Shown here: positions 39,161 to 47,177 of the stretch, in pieces
Numbering within the stretch: the stretch's first letter is position 1
Layout: every line of letters begins with the position of its first letter
Origin: Bradyrhizobium sp. PSBB068
GTDB lineage: Bacteria > Pseudomonadota > Alphaproteobacteria > Rhizobiales > Xanthobacteraceae
Assembly: GCA_016839165.1 (NCBI GenBank)
Contig: CP069300.1
Span: 4,836,001-4,900,000 of the forward strand
Reading direction: 5' to 3'
Length of the DNA stretch: 64,000 nt
Notes under the pieces: model-generated
Told to the model about the DNA's origin: nothing
The model's database searches: none
What the model saw: only the letters and a program-made list of their open reading frames with translations
Translations under genes and position numbers: made by a program

Positions 39161-39581
39161 GCTCACTCTCGACACTGCCCGCAAGATTCTGGATGCCGCG
39201 CTCGCCAAGGGCGTCGAGAAGAAGCTGAAGCCGCTGGTGGTCACCATCCTCGACGCACGCGGCGCGGTGAAGGTGACGGCGGCGCAGGACGGCACCAGCC
39301 TGATGCGGGCCGAGATCGCCCATGGCAAGGCCTATGGCGCGCTGGCGCTCGGCATGGGATCGCGGGCGCTGTTCCAGCGCGCGCAGGAGCAGGCCTATTT
39401 CATCGATTCCGTGAACACGCTGGCGCAGGGCCGGCTGGTGCCGGTCCCCGGCGGCGTGCTGATCATGGACGGCACCACCCTGCTCGGCGCTGTCGGCGTC
39501 AGCGGCGACACCTCGGACAATGACGAGATCTGCGCCGTCGCGGGGATCGAGGCCGCCGGCCTGAAGGCCAACGCGGGCTGA
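39153..39581 (+). CDS. GlcG/HbpS-family protein
   Basis: A 142-residue single-domain protein of the GlcG/HbpS (DUF336) family: LDTARKILDAALAKG, VVTILDARGAVKVTAAQDG, AHGKAYGALALGMGSR and GGVLIMDGTTLLGAVGVSG, ending in DNDEICAVAGIEAAGL. Members bind heme or small ligands; glcG accompanies glycolate oxidase genes in E. coli. ATG 39153 with AGGAACAGG upstream overlaps the end of the dehydrogenase gene by 8 bp, so the two are translationally coupled, supporting a hydroxyacid-oxidation role. Confidence 0.88.
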   Translation: MAELTLDTARKILDAALAKGVEKKLKPLVVTILDARGAVKVTAAQDGTSLMRAEIAHGKAYGALALGMGSRALFQRAQEQAYFIDSVNTLAQGRLVPVPGGVLIMDGTTLLGAVGVSGDTSDNDEICAVAGIEAAGLKANAG

Positions 39582-39753
39582 TACGCGACCGGGCGCGCAA
39601 TTTCGGAATATTAGAAATATACCCCTGAGTTGCCCGGCATGTCAAGTGACTTGCCGAACGCCGGCCGCTGCCCGCTCCTTTGCATGGGGTTGTTTTCGGG
39701 ATTTTGATACTGCGCCCGCGAGGATGTGAAGCTTTGTCCTCATCCACGTTGTC

Positions 39754-39776
39754 GTCGCCCGGCTCGACCGGGCGAC
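39754..39776. repeat. Palindromic intergenic element (GTCGCCCGG hairpin)
   Basis: GTCGCCCGG (39754-39762) and CCGGGCGAC (39768-39776) form a 9-bp stem with a 5-base loop in the 231-bp gap between the convergent glcG-like and crotonase genes. The flanking CATCCACGTTGTC and CCCAGTACGCCGC resemble a repeat common in Bradyrhizobium genomes. It could also serve as a bidirectional terminator. Confidence 0.7.
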
Positions 39777-39812
39777 CCAGTACGCCGCACGACCGCCTCT
39801 GGAATAGATGCC

Positions 39813-40592
39813 TCACCGCCCGGTCCAGGTCGGCTTGCGCTTCTCACCGAACGCCTTGAGACCTTCCTTGGCGTCCTCGGTCATCGCGAGCAGCGCGATC
39901 TGGCTTTCGGTGTAGGCGATGCTTTCGTCGAACGACATCGAAGCGATCGCGCGCATCGCGTACTTGCCGCGACGGATCGCGGTCGGCGACTTGTCGACGA
40001 TGCGGCCGATCAACCAGTCGACCTTGGCATCGAGCTCGGCCGCCGGCACGACGTAGTTGAGAAGGCCCGCGGCCTGCGCGGCTTTGGCATCGAACGGCTC
40101 GCCGGTCAGCGACCATTCATTGACGAGACGCGGCGGCGCGATCGATTGCAGCAGGCTCAGCACCTGCATCGGAAACACACCGACCTTCACCTCGGGCAGA
40201 CCGAAGATCACGCCATCGGCGGCGACCGCCATGTCGGTCATGCACAGCAGGCCCATGCCGCCGGCCATGCAGACGCCGCCGACCCGCGCGATCGCGGGCT
40301 TGGTCGCGTTCTGCGACAGGCGGAGCAGGTCGGCGTAGTCGACATTCGGCCGCGAGAAATCCATCGAGAATGCCGCGCCGCTGTTCTGCAGATCGGCGCC
40401 GGCGCAGAACGCCTTGTCGCCCGTGCCGGTCAGCACGATGACGCGCACGTCCTTGTCGTCATGCGCCTCGCGATAGCCCCTGGCGATGCCCGCGATCACA
40501 CCGCCATTGAGCGCGTTGCGCTTGTCCGGGCGGTTGATGGTGATCCAGTACGCCTGCCCGCGCTTTTCCAGAAGAACGCTGTTGTCGGTCAT
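39813..40592 (-). CDS. Enoyl-CoA hydratase/isomerase family protein
   Basis: A 259-residue crotonase. NRPDKRNALNGGVIAGI, the CoA-binding CAGADLQNSG and the oxyanion-hole VGGVCMAGGMGLLCMTDMAV are present; GLPEVKVGVFPMQVL places a glutamate at the catalytic position used by many hydratases. The C terminus GLKAFGEKRKPTWTGR is usual for the family. ATG 40592. The next gene on this strand is a molybdopterin oxidoreductase 67 bp upstream; a common operon is possible. Substrate unknown. Confidence 0.88.
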   Translation of the reverse strand: MTDNSVLLEKRGQAYWITINRPDKRNALNGGVIAGIARGYREAHDDKDVRVIVLTGTGDKAFCAGADLQNSGAAFSMDFSRPNVDYADLLRLSQNATKPAIARVGGVCMAGGMGLLCMTDMAVAADGVIFGLPEVKVGVFPMQVLSLLQSIAPPRLVNEWSLTGEPFDAKAAQAAGLLNYVVPAAELDAKVDWLIGRIVDKSPTAIRRGKYAMRAIASMSFDESIAYTESQIALLAMTEDAKEGLKAFGEKRKPTWTGR

Positions 40593-40659
40593 GTTTCCTG
40601 CCTTGTACGCCGTTTCCTGCCGACATTTGCGGCAGGATCGGCGCCGACTGCAAGCAGGA

Positions 40660-42759
40660 TTATGCGACGGCGGGCGCCTTCCTGATCCAGACCTTGTTGT
40701 CGTGGAACGCGGCGCCGCCGACCGGAGCGACGGCTTCCGCCCCTGTCAACATGTTGATGCCGCGACCGCCGATATGCGATTTGTTCGGATGGATCGACTC
40801 GGCGATCAGCACGCCGCGGCGGACGCCATCGAACAGTCTTGCGGTCAGCGTGGTCTCACCGCGCGCATTGCCGAGCGTTACGGCATCGCCGTCCGCGATC
40901 GAGAGCGCGGCCGCATCGTCGGGATGAATCATCACCGTCGGCGCGCCCTCGCGGGCCTGCGACGACGGCGTTTCGTTGAAGCTGGTGTTGAGGAAGCTGC
41001 GCGACGGCGACGTCGCGAGCCGGAACGGATGCTGCGCGTCCGCCTCCTCGATGATGGTCCAGTGATCCGGCAGCGAGGGCATCTTGTCCCAGGCGCCCAT
41101 CAGCCCGCCTGACCCGACCGGGACCTTGCCCCAATCGACCTTGAAGTGGAACTTCTTGTCCGCATGCGCAAAGCCGTCGAGATAATGCGAGGCGCGGAAA
41201 TCGGGCTGCAGGTCGCGCCACAACTCGGCCTCGAGCGTGTCGATATCACCATGCCCGCTTTTCTTCAGCGTCGCATCGATCAGCTGGCGCGGCGTCATGG
41301 CAAAGCCGGGATGTACGGCGTTGAGCCTGCCGCTGAGCCCTTGCAGCACCTCGTGGTTGGAGCGGCACTCGCCGGGCGGATCGATCAGCTTCGGGCCGAC
41401 CGAGATGTGCTGATGGCCGCCGCCGTAGTAGAGATCGTCGTGCTCCATGAACATCGTCGCGGGGAGCACGATGTCGGCCATCTGCGCTGTCTCGGTCATG
41501 AACTGCTCGTGCACCGCGACGAACAGATCCTCGCGGGCGAACCCCTGGCGCACCAGCCCTTGCTCGGGCGCCACCGTCATCGGATTGGTGTTCTGGATCA
41601 ACATCGCCTTGACTGGCCCGCCGCCCTTCAGCGCCTCGGCATCGCCGGTCAGGATGCGGCCGATCTTCGACTGATCGAGCACCCGCGTCGTGGGATCGAT
41701 CGCGTCGTGGCCTTCAATGATGGATTCGTCGAAGCGCCAGATCCCGGCATTGTTGAAGAACGCGCCGCCGCCTTCATATTGCCAGGCGCCGGTCACCGCG
41801 GGAATGCACAGCGCGGCGTGCATCTGTGCGGCGCCGTTGCGGCTGCGGGTGAAACCGTAACCGAGGCGGAAGAAGGAGCGCTTGGTGGTCCCGACCAGTC
41901 GCGCGAAGGCCTCGATCTCCGCGACCGGCACGCCCGAGATCGCCGACGCCCATTCCGGCGTGCGGGTCTTGAGATGCGCCTCCAGCTCGTCGGGGCAATC
42001 GGTGTAGCGCGCCAGATAATCGCGATCGGCAAATCCCTCGCGGAACAGCACGTGCATCACGGCGCAGGCGAAGGCGCCGTCGGTCCCCGGCCGCAGCAGG
42101 ATCTTGATGTCGGCCTGCTTCATGGTTTCGTTGTTGTAGACGTCGACCGCCGCAATCTTCGCGCCGCGTTCTTTCCGCGCGCGCGATGCATGCGTCATCA
42201 CGTTGACCTGGGTGTTCACCGGATTGGTGCCCCAGATCACGACGAGATCGGAGACGCCCATCTCGCGCGGGTCGACGCCGGCGATCTTGCCGGTGCCGGC
42301 CGTGAAGCCGATGCGCGCGATGGTTGAGCAGATCGTGCCGTAGAAGCGCGAGTACTTCTTCACATGCGACAGCCGGTTGAGACCGTCGCGCATCACGAGC
42401 CCCATGGTGCCGGCGTAGTAATAAGGCCAGACCGACTCGGCGCCGAACTCGCGTTCGGCCGCATCGAAGCGCGCCGCGATCTCGTCCAGCGCCGCGTCCC
42501 AGGAAATCCGCGCGAACTGGCCGGAGCCCTTCGGCCCGGTCCGGCGCAGCGGATACATCAGCCGCTCGGCGTGATGAATGCGTTCGGCATAGCGTGCGAC
42601 CTTGGCGCAGACCACGCCGGCCGTATAGGTCTGCTGTTTGGAGCCGCGCACCCTGCCGATCGAACGTCCGTCGATCACTTCGACGTCGAGCGCACATGCC
42701 GAGGGGCAGTCGTGCGGGCAGGTGGAATGGCGGATGTCGACTTTGGCATGCTGGTTCAT
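40660..42759 (-). CDS. Molybdopterin-dependent oxidoreductase (DMSO-reductase superfamily)
   Basis: A 699-residue protein of the formate-dehydrogenase-like branch. C14, C18, C22 and C51 (CPHDCPSAC...GVVCAK) ligate a [4Fe-4S] cluster. Molybdopterin-domain signatures include VIWGTNPVNTQVNVMTH, RPGTDGAFACAVMHVL and NPMTVAPEQGLVRQ; the C-terminal dinucleotide-binding domain carries MIHPDDAAALSIADGDAV. The TICSTIARIGF segment provides a possible Mo-ligating Cys. No Tat signal is seen, so it is probably cytoplasmic. No partner electron-transfer subunit is adjacent. Substrate unknown. Confidence 0.87.
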   Translation of the reverse strand: MNQHAKVDIRHSTCPHDCPSACALDVEVIDGRSIGRVRGSKQQTYTAGVVCAKVARYAERIHHAERLMYPLRRTGPKGSGQFARISWDAALDEIAARFDAAEREFGAESVWPYYYAGTMGLVMRDGLNRLSHVKKYSRFYGTICSTIARIGFTAGTGKIAGVDPREMGVSDLVVIWGTNPVNTQVNVMTHASRARKERGAKIAAVDVYNNETMKQADIKILLRPGTDGAFACAVMHVLFREGFADRDYLARYTDCPDELEAHLKTRTPEWASAISGVPVAEIEAFARLVGTTKRSFFRLGYGFTRSRNGAAQMHAALCIPAVTGAWQYEGGGAFFNNAGIWRFDESIIEGHDAIDPTTRVLDQSKIGRILTGDAEALKGGGPVKAMLIQNTNPMTVAPEQGLVRQGFAREDLFVAVHEQFMTETAQMADIVLPATMFMEHDDLYYGGGHQHISVGPKLIDPPGECRSNHEVLQGLSGRLNAVHPGFAMTPRQLIDATLKKSGHGDIDTLEAELWRDLQPDFRASHYLDGFAHADKKFHFKVDWGKVPVGSGGLMGAWDKMPSLPDHWTIIEEADAQHPFRLATSPSRSFLNTSFNETPSSQAREGAPTVMIHPDDAAALSIADGDAVTLGNARGETTLTARLFDGVRRGVLIAESIHPNKSHIGGRGINMLTGAEAVAPVGGAAFHDNKVWIRKAPAVA

Positions 42760-42850
42760 GCCAAGTTCGTAACATCAAACACCCGCCCCGCCGAGAGGCA
42801 TTATTGACCCAGTCCGGGCGAAAACCGAGCATATGCCATGCGTCGAACGC

Positions 42851-43076
42851 TCAATGCTCGGCTACCGACCTCAACCATGGGTCAAACCCGGAAGATGCGA
42901 TGGTGCCGCTGTAGCCGGGATGCGCTTGGACGATCTTGCCCTTCCATTTCGGATCGAGCAGATCGGCAGAGCTCTTCGGCGCCTCCTCGGCCTTCACCAG
43001 ACTGGTGTTGTAGGCAATGATCGACAGCCAGACCCGGAAGCTCGCGAACTGTCCATCGGCATCGCGATGCTCGTCC
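42851..43076 (-). pseudogene. Fragment of an ABC-type (Fe3+/SBP family 1) substrate-binding protein
   Basis: The minus-strand frame ending at TGA 42851-42853 reads DEHRDADGQFASFRVWL, then IIAYNTSLVKAEEAPKSSAD and LLDPKWKGKIVQAHPGYSGT. That is the middle of AfuA-like binding proteins (YNTxLV, DLLDPKWKGKI). Similarity stops after the YSGTI segment, and no signal peptide, N-terminal lobe or C-terminal lobe is present. It is therefore an internal remnant of about 65 codons, not a gene. No ABC permease is adjacent. Confidence 0.75.
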
Positions 43077-43186
43077 GGCGAAGTTGGTACACCGTCTTCC
43101 CGCCGATATTCCGATGCGTGAAGACAGCGTCAGTCATCGACAGAGCCGTCAGGTTACAGCCAGACTTCTGATCTCACTTCTTGTCT

Positions 43187-43229
43187 GAGCACGATCCTTT
43201 CGAAACCGGTTTCCACTTTTCCGGATCAT
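43187..43229. repeat. Bradyrhizobium-type intergenic repeat (GATCC...GGATCAT element)
   Basis: GAGCACGATCC at one end and GGATCAT at the other flank an A/C-rich core with AAACCGGTTT. This GATCCGGAAAAGTG...CCGGTTT pattern (reverse strand) recurs between genes in Bradyrhizobium. Here it abuts the SDR fragment exactly at its breakpoint. Confidence 0.6.
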
Positions 43230-43268
43230 CTTGCCGGTGAGATCGAACGGCTTGCGGCCGTCGGTCAT
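43230..43268 (-). pseudogene. 5' stub of a short-chain dehydrogenase gene
   Basis: ATG 43268 follows a strong GGGAGGTC ribosome-binding site and encodes MTDGRKPFDLTGK, the usual beginning of SDR enzymes just before the VAIVTGG dinucleotide motif. The frame then enters the repeat at 43229 and loses similarity. With the binding-protein fragment it marks an eroded region in the 590-bp gap. Confidence 0.55.
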
Positions 43269-43320
43269 GTGACCTCCCGGGATGCGAACGACGCCGGTTT
43301 GCCTTCCGTGATCACTTCAT

Positions 43321-43339
43321 ATACTAATATATCAATATT
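43321..43339. promoter_or_regulatory. A/T-rich palindrome upstream of the GntR gene
   Basis: ACTAATATATCAAT (43323-43336) has dyad symmetry at 10 of 14 positions and ends 13 bp before the start codon. Its position over the ribosome-binding or start region suits autoregulation by the FCD-type GntR protein encoded next. Confidence 0.4.
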
Positions 43340-43349
43340 GGGAGCATGA

Positions 43350-44093
43350 ATGGCCGGCCGGTCGCCGAAAAAGTCGGAGCTCCGCAACCTCACCGGCCAC
43401 CGGCGGACCGGCCGCCCGCGGACCGCGACGGCGGCGGCGCGGATCTATGCCGCGCTGCGCGCCGAGCTCGTCTCCCTGCAGCGCAGGCCTGGCGATCCGA
43501 TCATCGAGGCCGAGATCGCGCGCTCTTATGGCGTCAGCCGGACGCCGGTACGGGAGGCCATCCTGCGCCTGGCGGACGAGGGTCTGGTCGAGATTTTCCC
43601 GCAATCCGGAATCTTCGTGTCGCACATCCCGCTCGCCGCGCTCCCGGAGGCGATCATCGTCCGCAGGTCGCTGGAGGAAACCACGACCCGTATGGCGACC
43701 GAGCGCGCCAGCACCAGCCAGATCCTCGGCCTGCACGCGATCCTCGAACGTCAGCGCGAGGCCGACAAGGCCGGCGAGCGCGAGGCATTCCATCAGGCCG
43801 ACGAGGCCTTCCACGCCGCCATCGCCGAAATTGCCGGGCACCCCGGCATCTGGAAACTGATCCTGCAGGTCAAGGTTCACGTCGACCGCTTCCGCTGGCT
43901 GACGCTGCCGCAGCGTGGGCGGATGACCGAGGTCATTGCCGAGCACGAAGCGGTCATGGCCGCGATCGAGGCACGCGACCCCGCATCCGCCGGAGCTGCG
44001 ATGGCGAGGCACCTCGAACGGCTGCTGGCCGACATCTCGGCCACCCAGCACAACAATCCGGAGTTCTTCGACGCGCAAAGCCAGCCGGCATGA
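43350..44093 (+). CDS. GntR-family regulator, FCD subfamily
   Basis: A 247-residue regulator. Residues ~30-95 form the wHTH (IIEAEIARSYGVSRTPVREA, wing GLVEIFPQSGIFVSHI). The FCD domain includes RRSLEETTTRMATERAS, FHQADEAFHAAIAEIAG with metal-ligand-like D and H, and IAEHEAVMAAIEARD. A basic N-terminal tail (RSPKKSELRNLTGHRRTGRP) precedes the wHTH. ATG 43350 has GGGAG at -9. It heads the TRAP-amidohydrolase cluster on the same strand and likely controls it in response to the imported acid. Confidence 0.9.
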   Translation: MAGRSPKKSELRNLTGHRRTGRPRTATAAARIYAALRAELVSLQRRPGDPIIEAEIARSYGVSRTPVREAILRLADEGLVEIFPQSGIFVSHIPLAALPEAIIVRRSLEETTTRMATERASTSQILGLHAILERQREADKAGEREAFHQADEAFHAAIAEIAGHPGIWKLILQVKVHVDRFRWLTLPQRGRMTEVIAEHEAVMAAIEARDPASAGAAMARHLERLLADISATQHNNPEFFDAQSQPA

Positions 44094-44135
44094 CCGCGGC
44101 CGGACTCCGGCCAAGCATTTTTGGGAGGAGATGAA

Positions 44136-45167
44136 ATGAACCGTACAGAACGACCGCAGCACGGCGGTGCCGGACTCAACCGCCGCGACATCATCAAGAT
44201 CGGCGCCGGCCTGGGCGCGATCGTTGCGACGTCGGCACAGACCGCCCTTGCCCAGTCCAAAGCGGTCTTCAAGGCGTCAGACGTGCAACCGCCGGGCTAT
44301 CCGACCGTGGTCGCGACGGAAAATCTCGGCAAGAAGCTTGCGGCGGCGACCAACGGCCGCCTGTCGCTGCAGATGTTCCCCTCGATGCAGCTTGGCGGCG
44401 AGAAGGAAACCATCGAGCAGACTCAGATCGGCGCGATCCAGATGCTGCGCGTCAGCGCGGGCTCGATTGGCCCGATCGTCGACGACATCAACGTCGTCAA
44501 CATGCCCTTCCTGTTCAAGAACATGGCGCATGCCGAGCGGATGATCGATGGCCCGCTCGGCCAGGAGTTGCTGGACAAGATCACGGCGAGCCCGAATGCC
44601 GGGCTGGTCGCACTGTGCTGGATGAATTCCGGCGCGCGCAGCCTCTACAACACCAAGCATTCGATCAAGACGATCGCCGACGTCAAGGGCCTCAAATTCC
44701 GCGTCATCGGCAATCCGATCTTCATCGACATGATGAATGCGCTCGGCGGCAACGGCGTCGCGATGGGCTACGACCAGGTGTTCAGCGCGTTGCAGACCGG
44801 CGTCATCGACGGCGCCGAGAACAATCCGCCGAGCTACGTCTTCAGCAATCACTATACCGCAGCGAAGCACTTTTCGCTCACCGAGCACCTGATCGTTCCC
44901 GAGCTGCTGGTATTCTCGAAACGAGCCTGGTCGGCGCTGTCGGCGGACGACCAGACGCTGATCAGGAAGCTCGCCCGCGAGGCGCAGATGGAAGAGCGCG
45001 GGCTCTGGAATATCTACGAGCAGCAGGCGATGGAGAAAGCGAAAGCCGCCGGCTGCGAGATCGTCGAGATCGCCGACAAGGCGCCATTCCAGAACGCGGT
45101 CAAGCCGGTCTGGGACAAATATGGCCCGAAATACCAGGACATGATCGGGCGCATCCAGGCTGCCTGA
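44136..45167 (+). CDS. dctP: TRAP transporter solute-binding protein (DctP family)
   Basis: A 343-residue periplasmic receptor. The N terminus LNRRDIIKIGAGLGAIVATS followed by QTALAQ is a twin-arginine signal peptide, so it may be exported folded. FPSMQLGGEKETIEQTQIGA, KGLKFRVIGNPIFIDMMNAL (with the ligand-carboxylate Arg) and GVIDGAENNPPSYVFSN are the DctP core motifs. GGGAGGAGATGAA stands before ATG 44136. It is followed by both membrane subunits. The ligand is an organic acid of unknown identity. Confidence 0.92.
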   Translation: MNRTERPQHGGAGLNRRDIIKIGAGLGAIVATSAQTALAQSKAVFKASDVQPPGYPTVVATENLGKKLAAATNGRLSLQMFPSMQLGGEKETIEQTQIGAIQMLRVSAGSIGPIVDDINVVNMPFLFKNMAHAERMIDGPLGQELLDKITASPNAGLVALCWMNSGARSLYNTKHSIKTIADVKGLKFRVIGNPIFIDMMNALGGNGVAMGYDQVFSALQTGVIDGAENNPPSYVFSNHYTAAKHFSLTEHLIVPELLVFSKRAWSALSADDQTLIRKLAREAQMEERGLWNIYEQQAMEKAKAAGCEIVEIADKAPFQNAVKPVWDKYGPKYQDMIGRIQAA

Positions 45168-45208
45168 CACGGCACCGCACAGGACATCGACATCTTACGG
45201 GACACGAC

Positions 45209-45721
45209 ATGGCTGGATCATATCGTCGCGCGATGGACTATCTGTATCTTGCCTGCGTCGTCACGGGCTCCGCGGCGCTGCTCCTGATATCAGCGGTCAT
45301 CCCATGGGCGGTGTTCACGCGCTATGTCCTGAACAGCGCCGCCTCCTGGCCCGAACCGCTGGCGGTGCTGCTCACCATCGTCGTGACCTTCATCGGCGCG
45401 GCCGCAGGATATCGCCTCAATCTGCATATGAACGTCGGCTATTTCGCCGGCAAGCTGCCGGCTCCGCTCCGGTCGCTCGCCGACCTTGTCGTGCAAATCC
45501 TGATGGGGCTGATCGCGCTGTTCATGATGATCTGGGGTTATCGGCTGGTCGAGGTGACCTGGCACAACACGATTGCCGACTTCCCGTTCCTCTCGGTCGG
45601 CGTCACCTATCTCCCGATTCCGATCGGCGGTTGCTGCCTGCTGCTGTTCATCATCGAACGAATCTTCCTCGGTGCACCGCTCGATCCGATCGGCGCGCAT
45701 CGCGAAGCATCGATCGACTGA
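45209..45721 (+). CDS. dctQ: TRAP transporter small permease (DctQ family)
   Basis: A 170-residue membrane protein with four hydrophobic segments: YLACVVTGSAALLLISAVIPW, AVLLTIVVTFIGAAAGYR, LVVQILMGLIALFMMIWGY and LPIPIGGCCLLLFIIERI (first quoted in part by its central residues). The VFTRYVLNSAASWPEPLA loop after segment 1 is the DctQ signature. It is 41 bp downstream of dctP and 15 bp before dctM. Confidence 0.9.
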   Translation: MAGSYRRAMDYLYLACVVTGSAALLLISAVIPWAVFTRYVLNSAASWPEPLAVLLTIVVTFIGAAAGYRLNLHMNVGYFAGKLPAPLRSLADLVVQILMGLIALFMMIWGYRLVEVTWHNTIADFPFLSVGVTYLPIPIGGCCLLLFIIERIFLGAPLDPIGAHREASID

Positions 45722-45736
45722 CCGCGAGACGCCACC

Positions 45737-47032
45737 ATGGACATCTCCATCCTGCTCGCGACCATGCTGCTTTGCTTCCTGATCGGCATGCCGATCGCCT
45801 ACTCGCTGGCGATGGCGGCCATCGTCGGCGCGCTGTGGATCGGCATTCCGCTCGAAGCGGTGATGCTGAAGATCTCCGACGGGGTCAGCAAGGTCGCCAT
45901 GCTGACGATCCCGTTCTTCGTGCTGGCCGGCGCGATCATGGCGGAGGGCGGCATGGCCCGGCGCCTGGTCGCGTTTGCCGACGTGCTGGTCGGACTGACC
46001 CGTCTGCGTGGCGGCCTCTCGATCGTCAACGTGCTTGCGACGACCTTCCTGAGCGGAATTTCCGGATCGGCCGTCGCCGATACATCCGCCATCGGCTCGG
46101 TGATGATCCCGCAGATGGAGCAGAACGGCTATCCGCGCGTGTTCGCGACCAACCTGACGATCACCTCGTCGGTTCAGGCCCTTCTGGTACCGCCGAGCCA
46201 CAACGCGGTGCTCTACTCGCTGGCGACCGGCGGAACGATTTCGATCAGCGCCCTGTTCATGGCCGGCGTGTTCCCCGGGCTGCTGCTCGGCTTCTCGCTG
46301 ATCATTCTGTGCCTCGCCGTCGCCTATCGCGAGAAGCACCCGCACGGCCAGACCGTGCCGGCCAAGGACGCAATCCGGATCGCCATCGATGCCTCCTGGG
46401 GTCTCATCACCCTCGTCATCATCCTTGGCGGCATTCTCGGCGGCATCTTCACCGCGATCGAAGCCGGCGCCATCGCCTGCATCTGGGCTTTCTTCGTCAC
46501 CATGTTCATCTATCGCGACTATCGCTGGCGCGACCTGCCGGTGCTGCTGCATCGCACGCTGCGCACCGTCGCAATGGTGATGACGCTGATCGCCTGCGCC
46601 TCAAGCGTCGGCTATATCATGGCCCTGACCCAGATGCCGGCCAAGATGACCGCCTTCTTCCTGTCGATCTCCGACAACAAGTACGTCATCCTGCTCCTGA
46701 TCAACGTCCTGCTGCTGGTGCTCGGCACGCTCGTCGACATGGCGCCGTCGATCCTGATCGCAACGCCGATCCTGCTGCCGGTCATGAAGAACTTCGGCGT
46801 CGATCCGGTCCATTTCGGCATGATCATGCTGCTCAATCTCGGCATCGGGCTATGCCATCCGCCGGTCGGCGCGATCCTGTTCGTCGGCTGCGCAGTAGGC
46901 AAAGTCACGATCGAGCAGGTCATGCGCAAGATCTGGCCGTTCTACGCGGTGATGTTCTTCGTCCTGATGTGCGTGACCTATCTCCCCGAAATCTCGCTTT
47001 GGCTGCCGCGGCAGCTTCAGGTCCTGCACTGA
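45737..47032 (+). CDS. dctM: TRAP transporter large permease (DctM family)
   Basis: A 431-residue permease with about 12 membrane segments. FFVLAGAIMAEGGMARRLVA, STTFLSGISGSAVADTSAIG-type sequence (here ATTFLSGISGSAVADTSAIG) and LLVPPSHNAVLYSLATGG are the DctM scoop and ion-site motifs. NLGIGLCHPPVGAILFVGCAV near the C terminus is the mirrored second half. It uses the Na+ gradient in known homologues. Confidence 0.93.
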   Translation: MDISILLATMLLCFLIGMPIAYSLAMAAIVGALWIGIPLEAVMLKISDGVSKVAMLTIPFFVLAGAIMAEGGMARRLVAFADVLVGLTRLRGGLSIVNVLATTFLSGISGSAVADTSAIGSVMIPQMEQNGYPRVFATNLTITSSVQALLVPPSHNAVLYSLATGGTISISALFMAGVFPGLLLGFSLIILCLAVAYREKHPHGQTVPAKDAIRIAIDASWGLITLVIILGGILGGIFTAIEAGAIACIWAFFVTMFIYRDYRWRDLPVLLHRTLRTVAMVMTLIACASSVGYIMALTQMPAKMTAFFLSISDNKYVILLLINVLLLVLGTLVDMAPSILIATPILLPVMKNFGVDPVHFGMIMLLNLGIGLCHPPVGAILFVGCAVGKVTIEQVMRKIWPFYAVMFFVLMCVTYLPEISLWLPRQLQVLH

Positions 47033-47177
47033 ATGCGAGCGGAACTGTCGCCCTGGCACAAAGACCGATCTGAGCAGATCAACATTGCGCGACACGCACA
47101 GCGTGTGACCTTGCGACCGCTCGCCGCCATGCCTACGCTCGCCGCTCCATAACAAAAAAGACAGGGAGGCGATCGTC

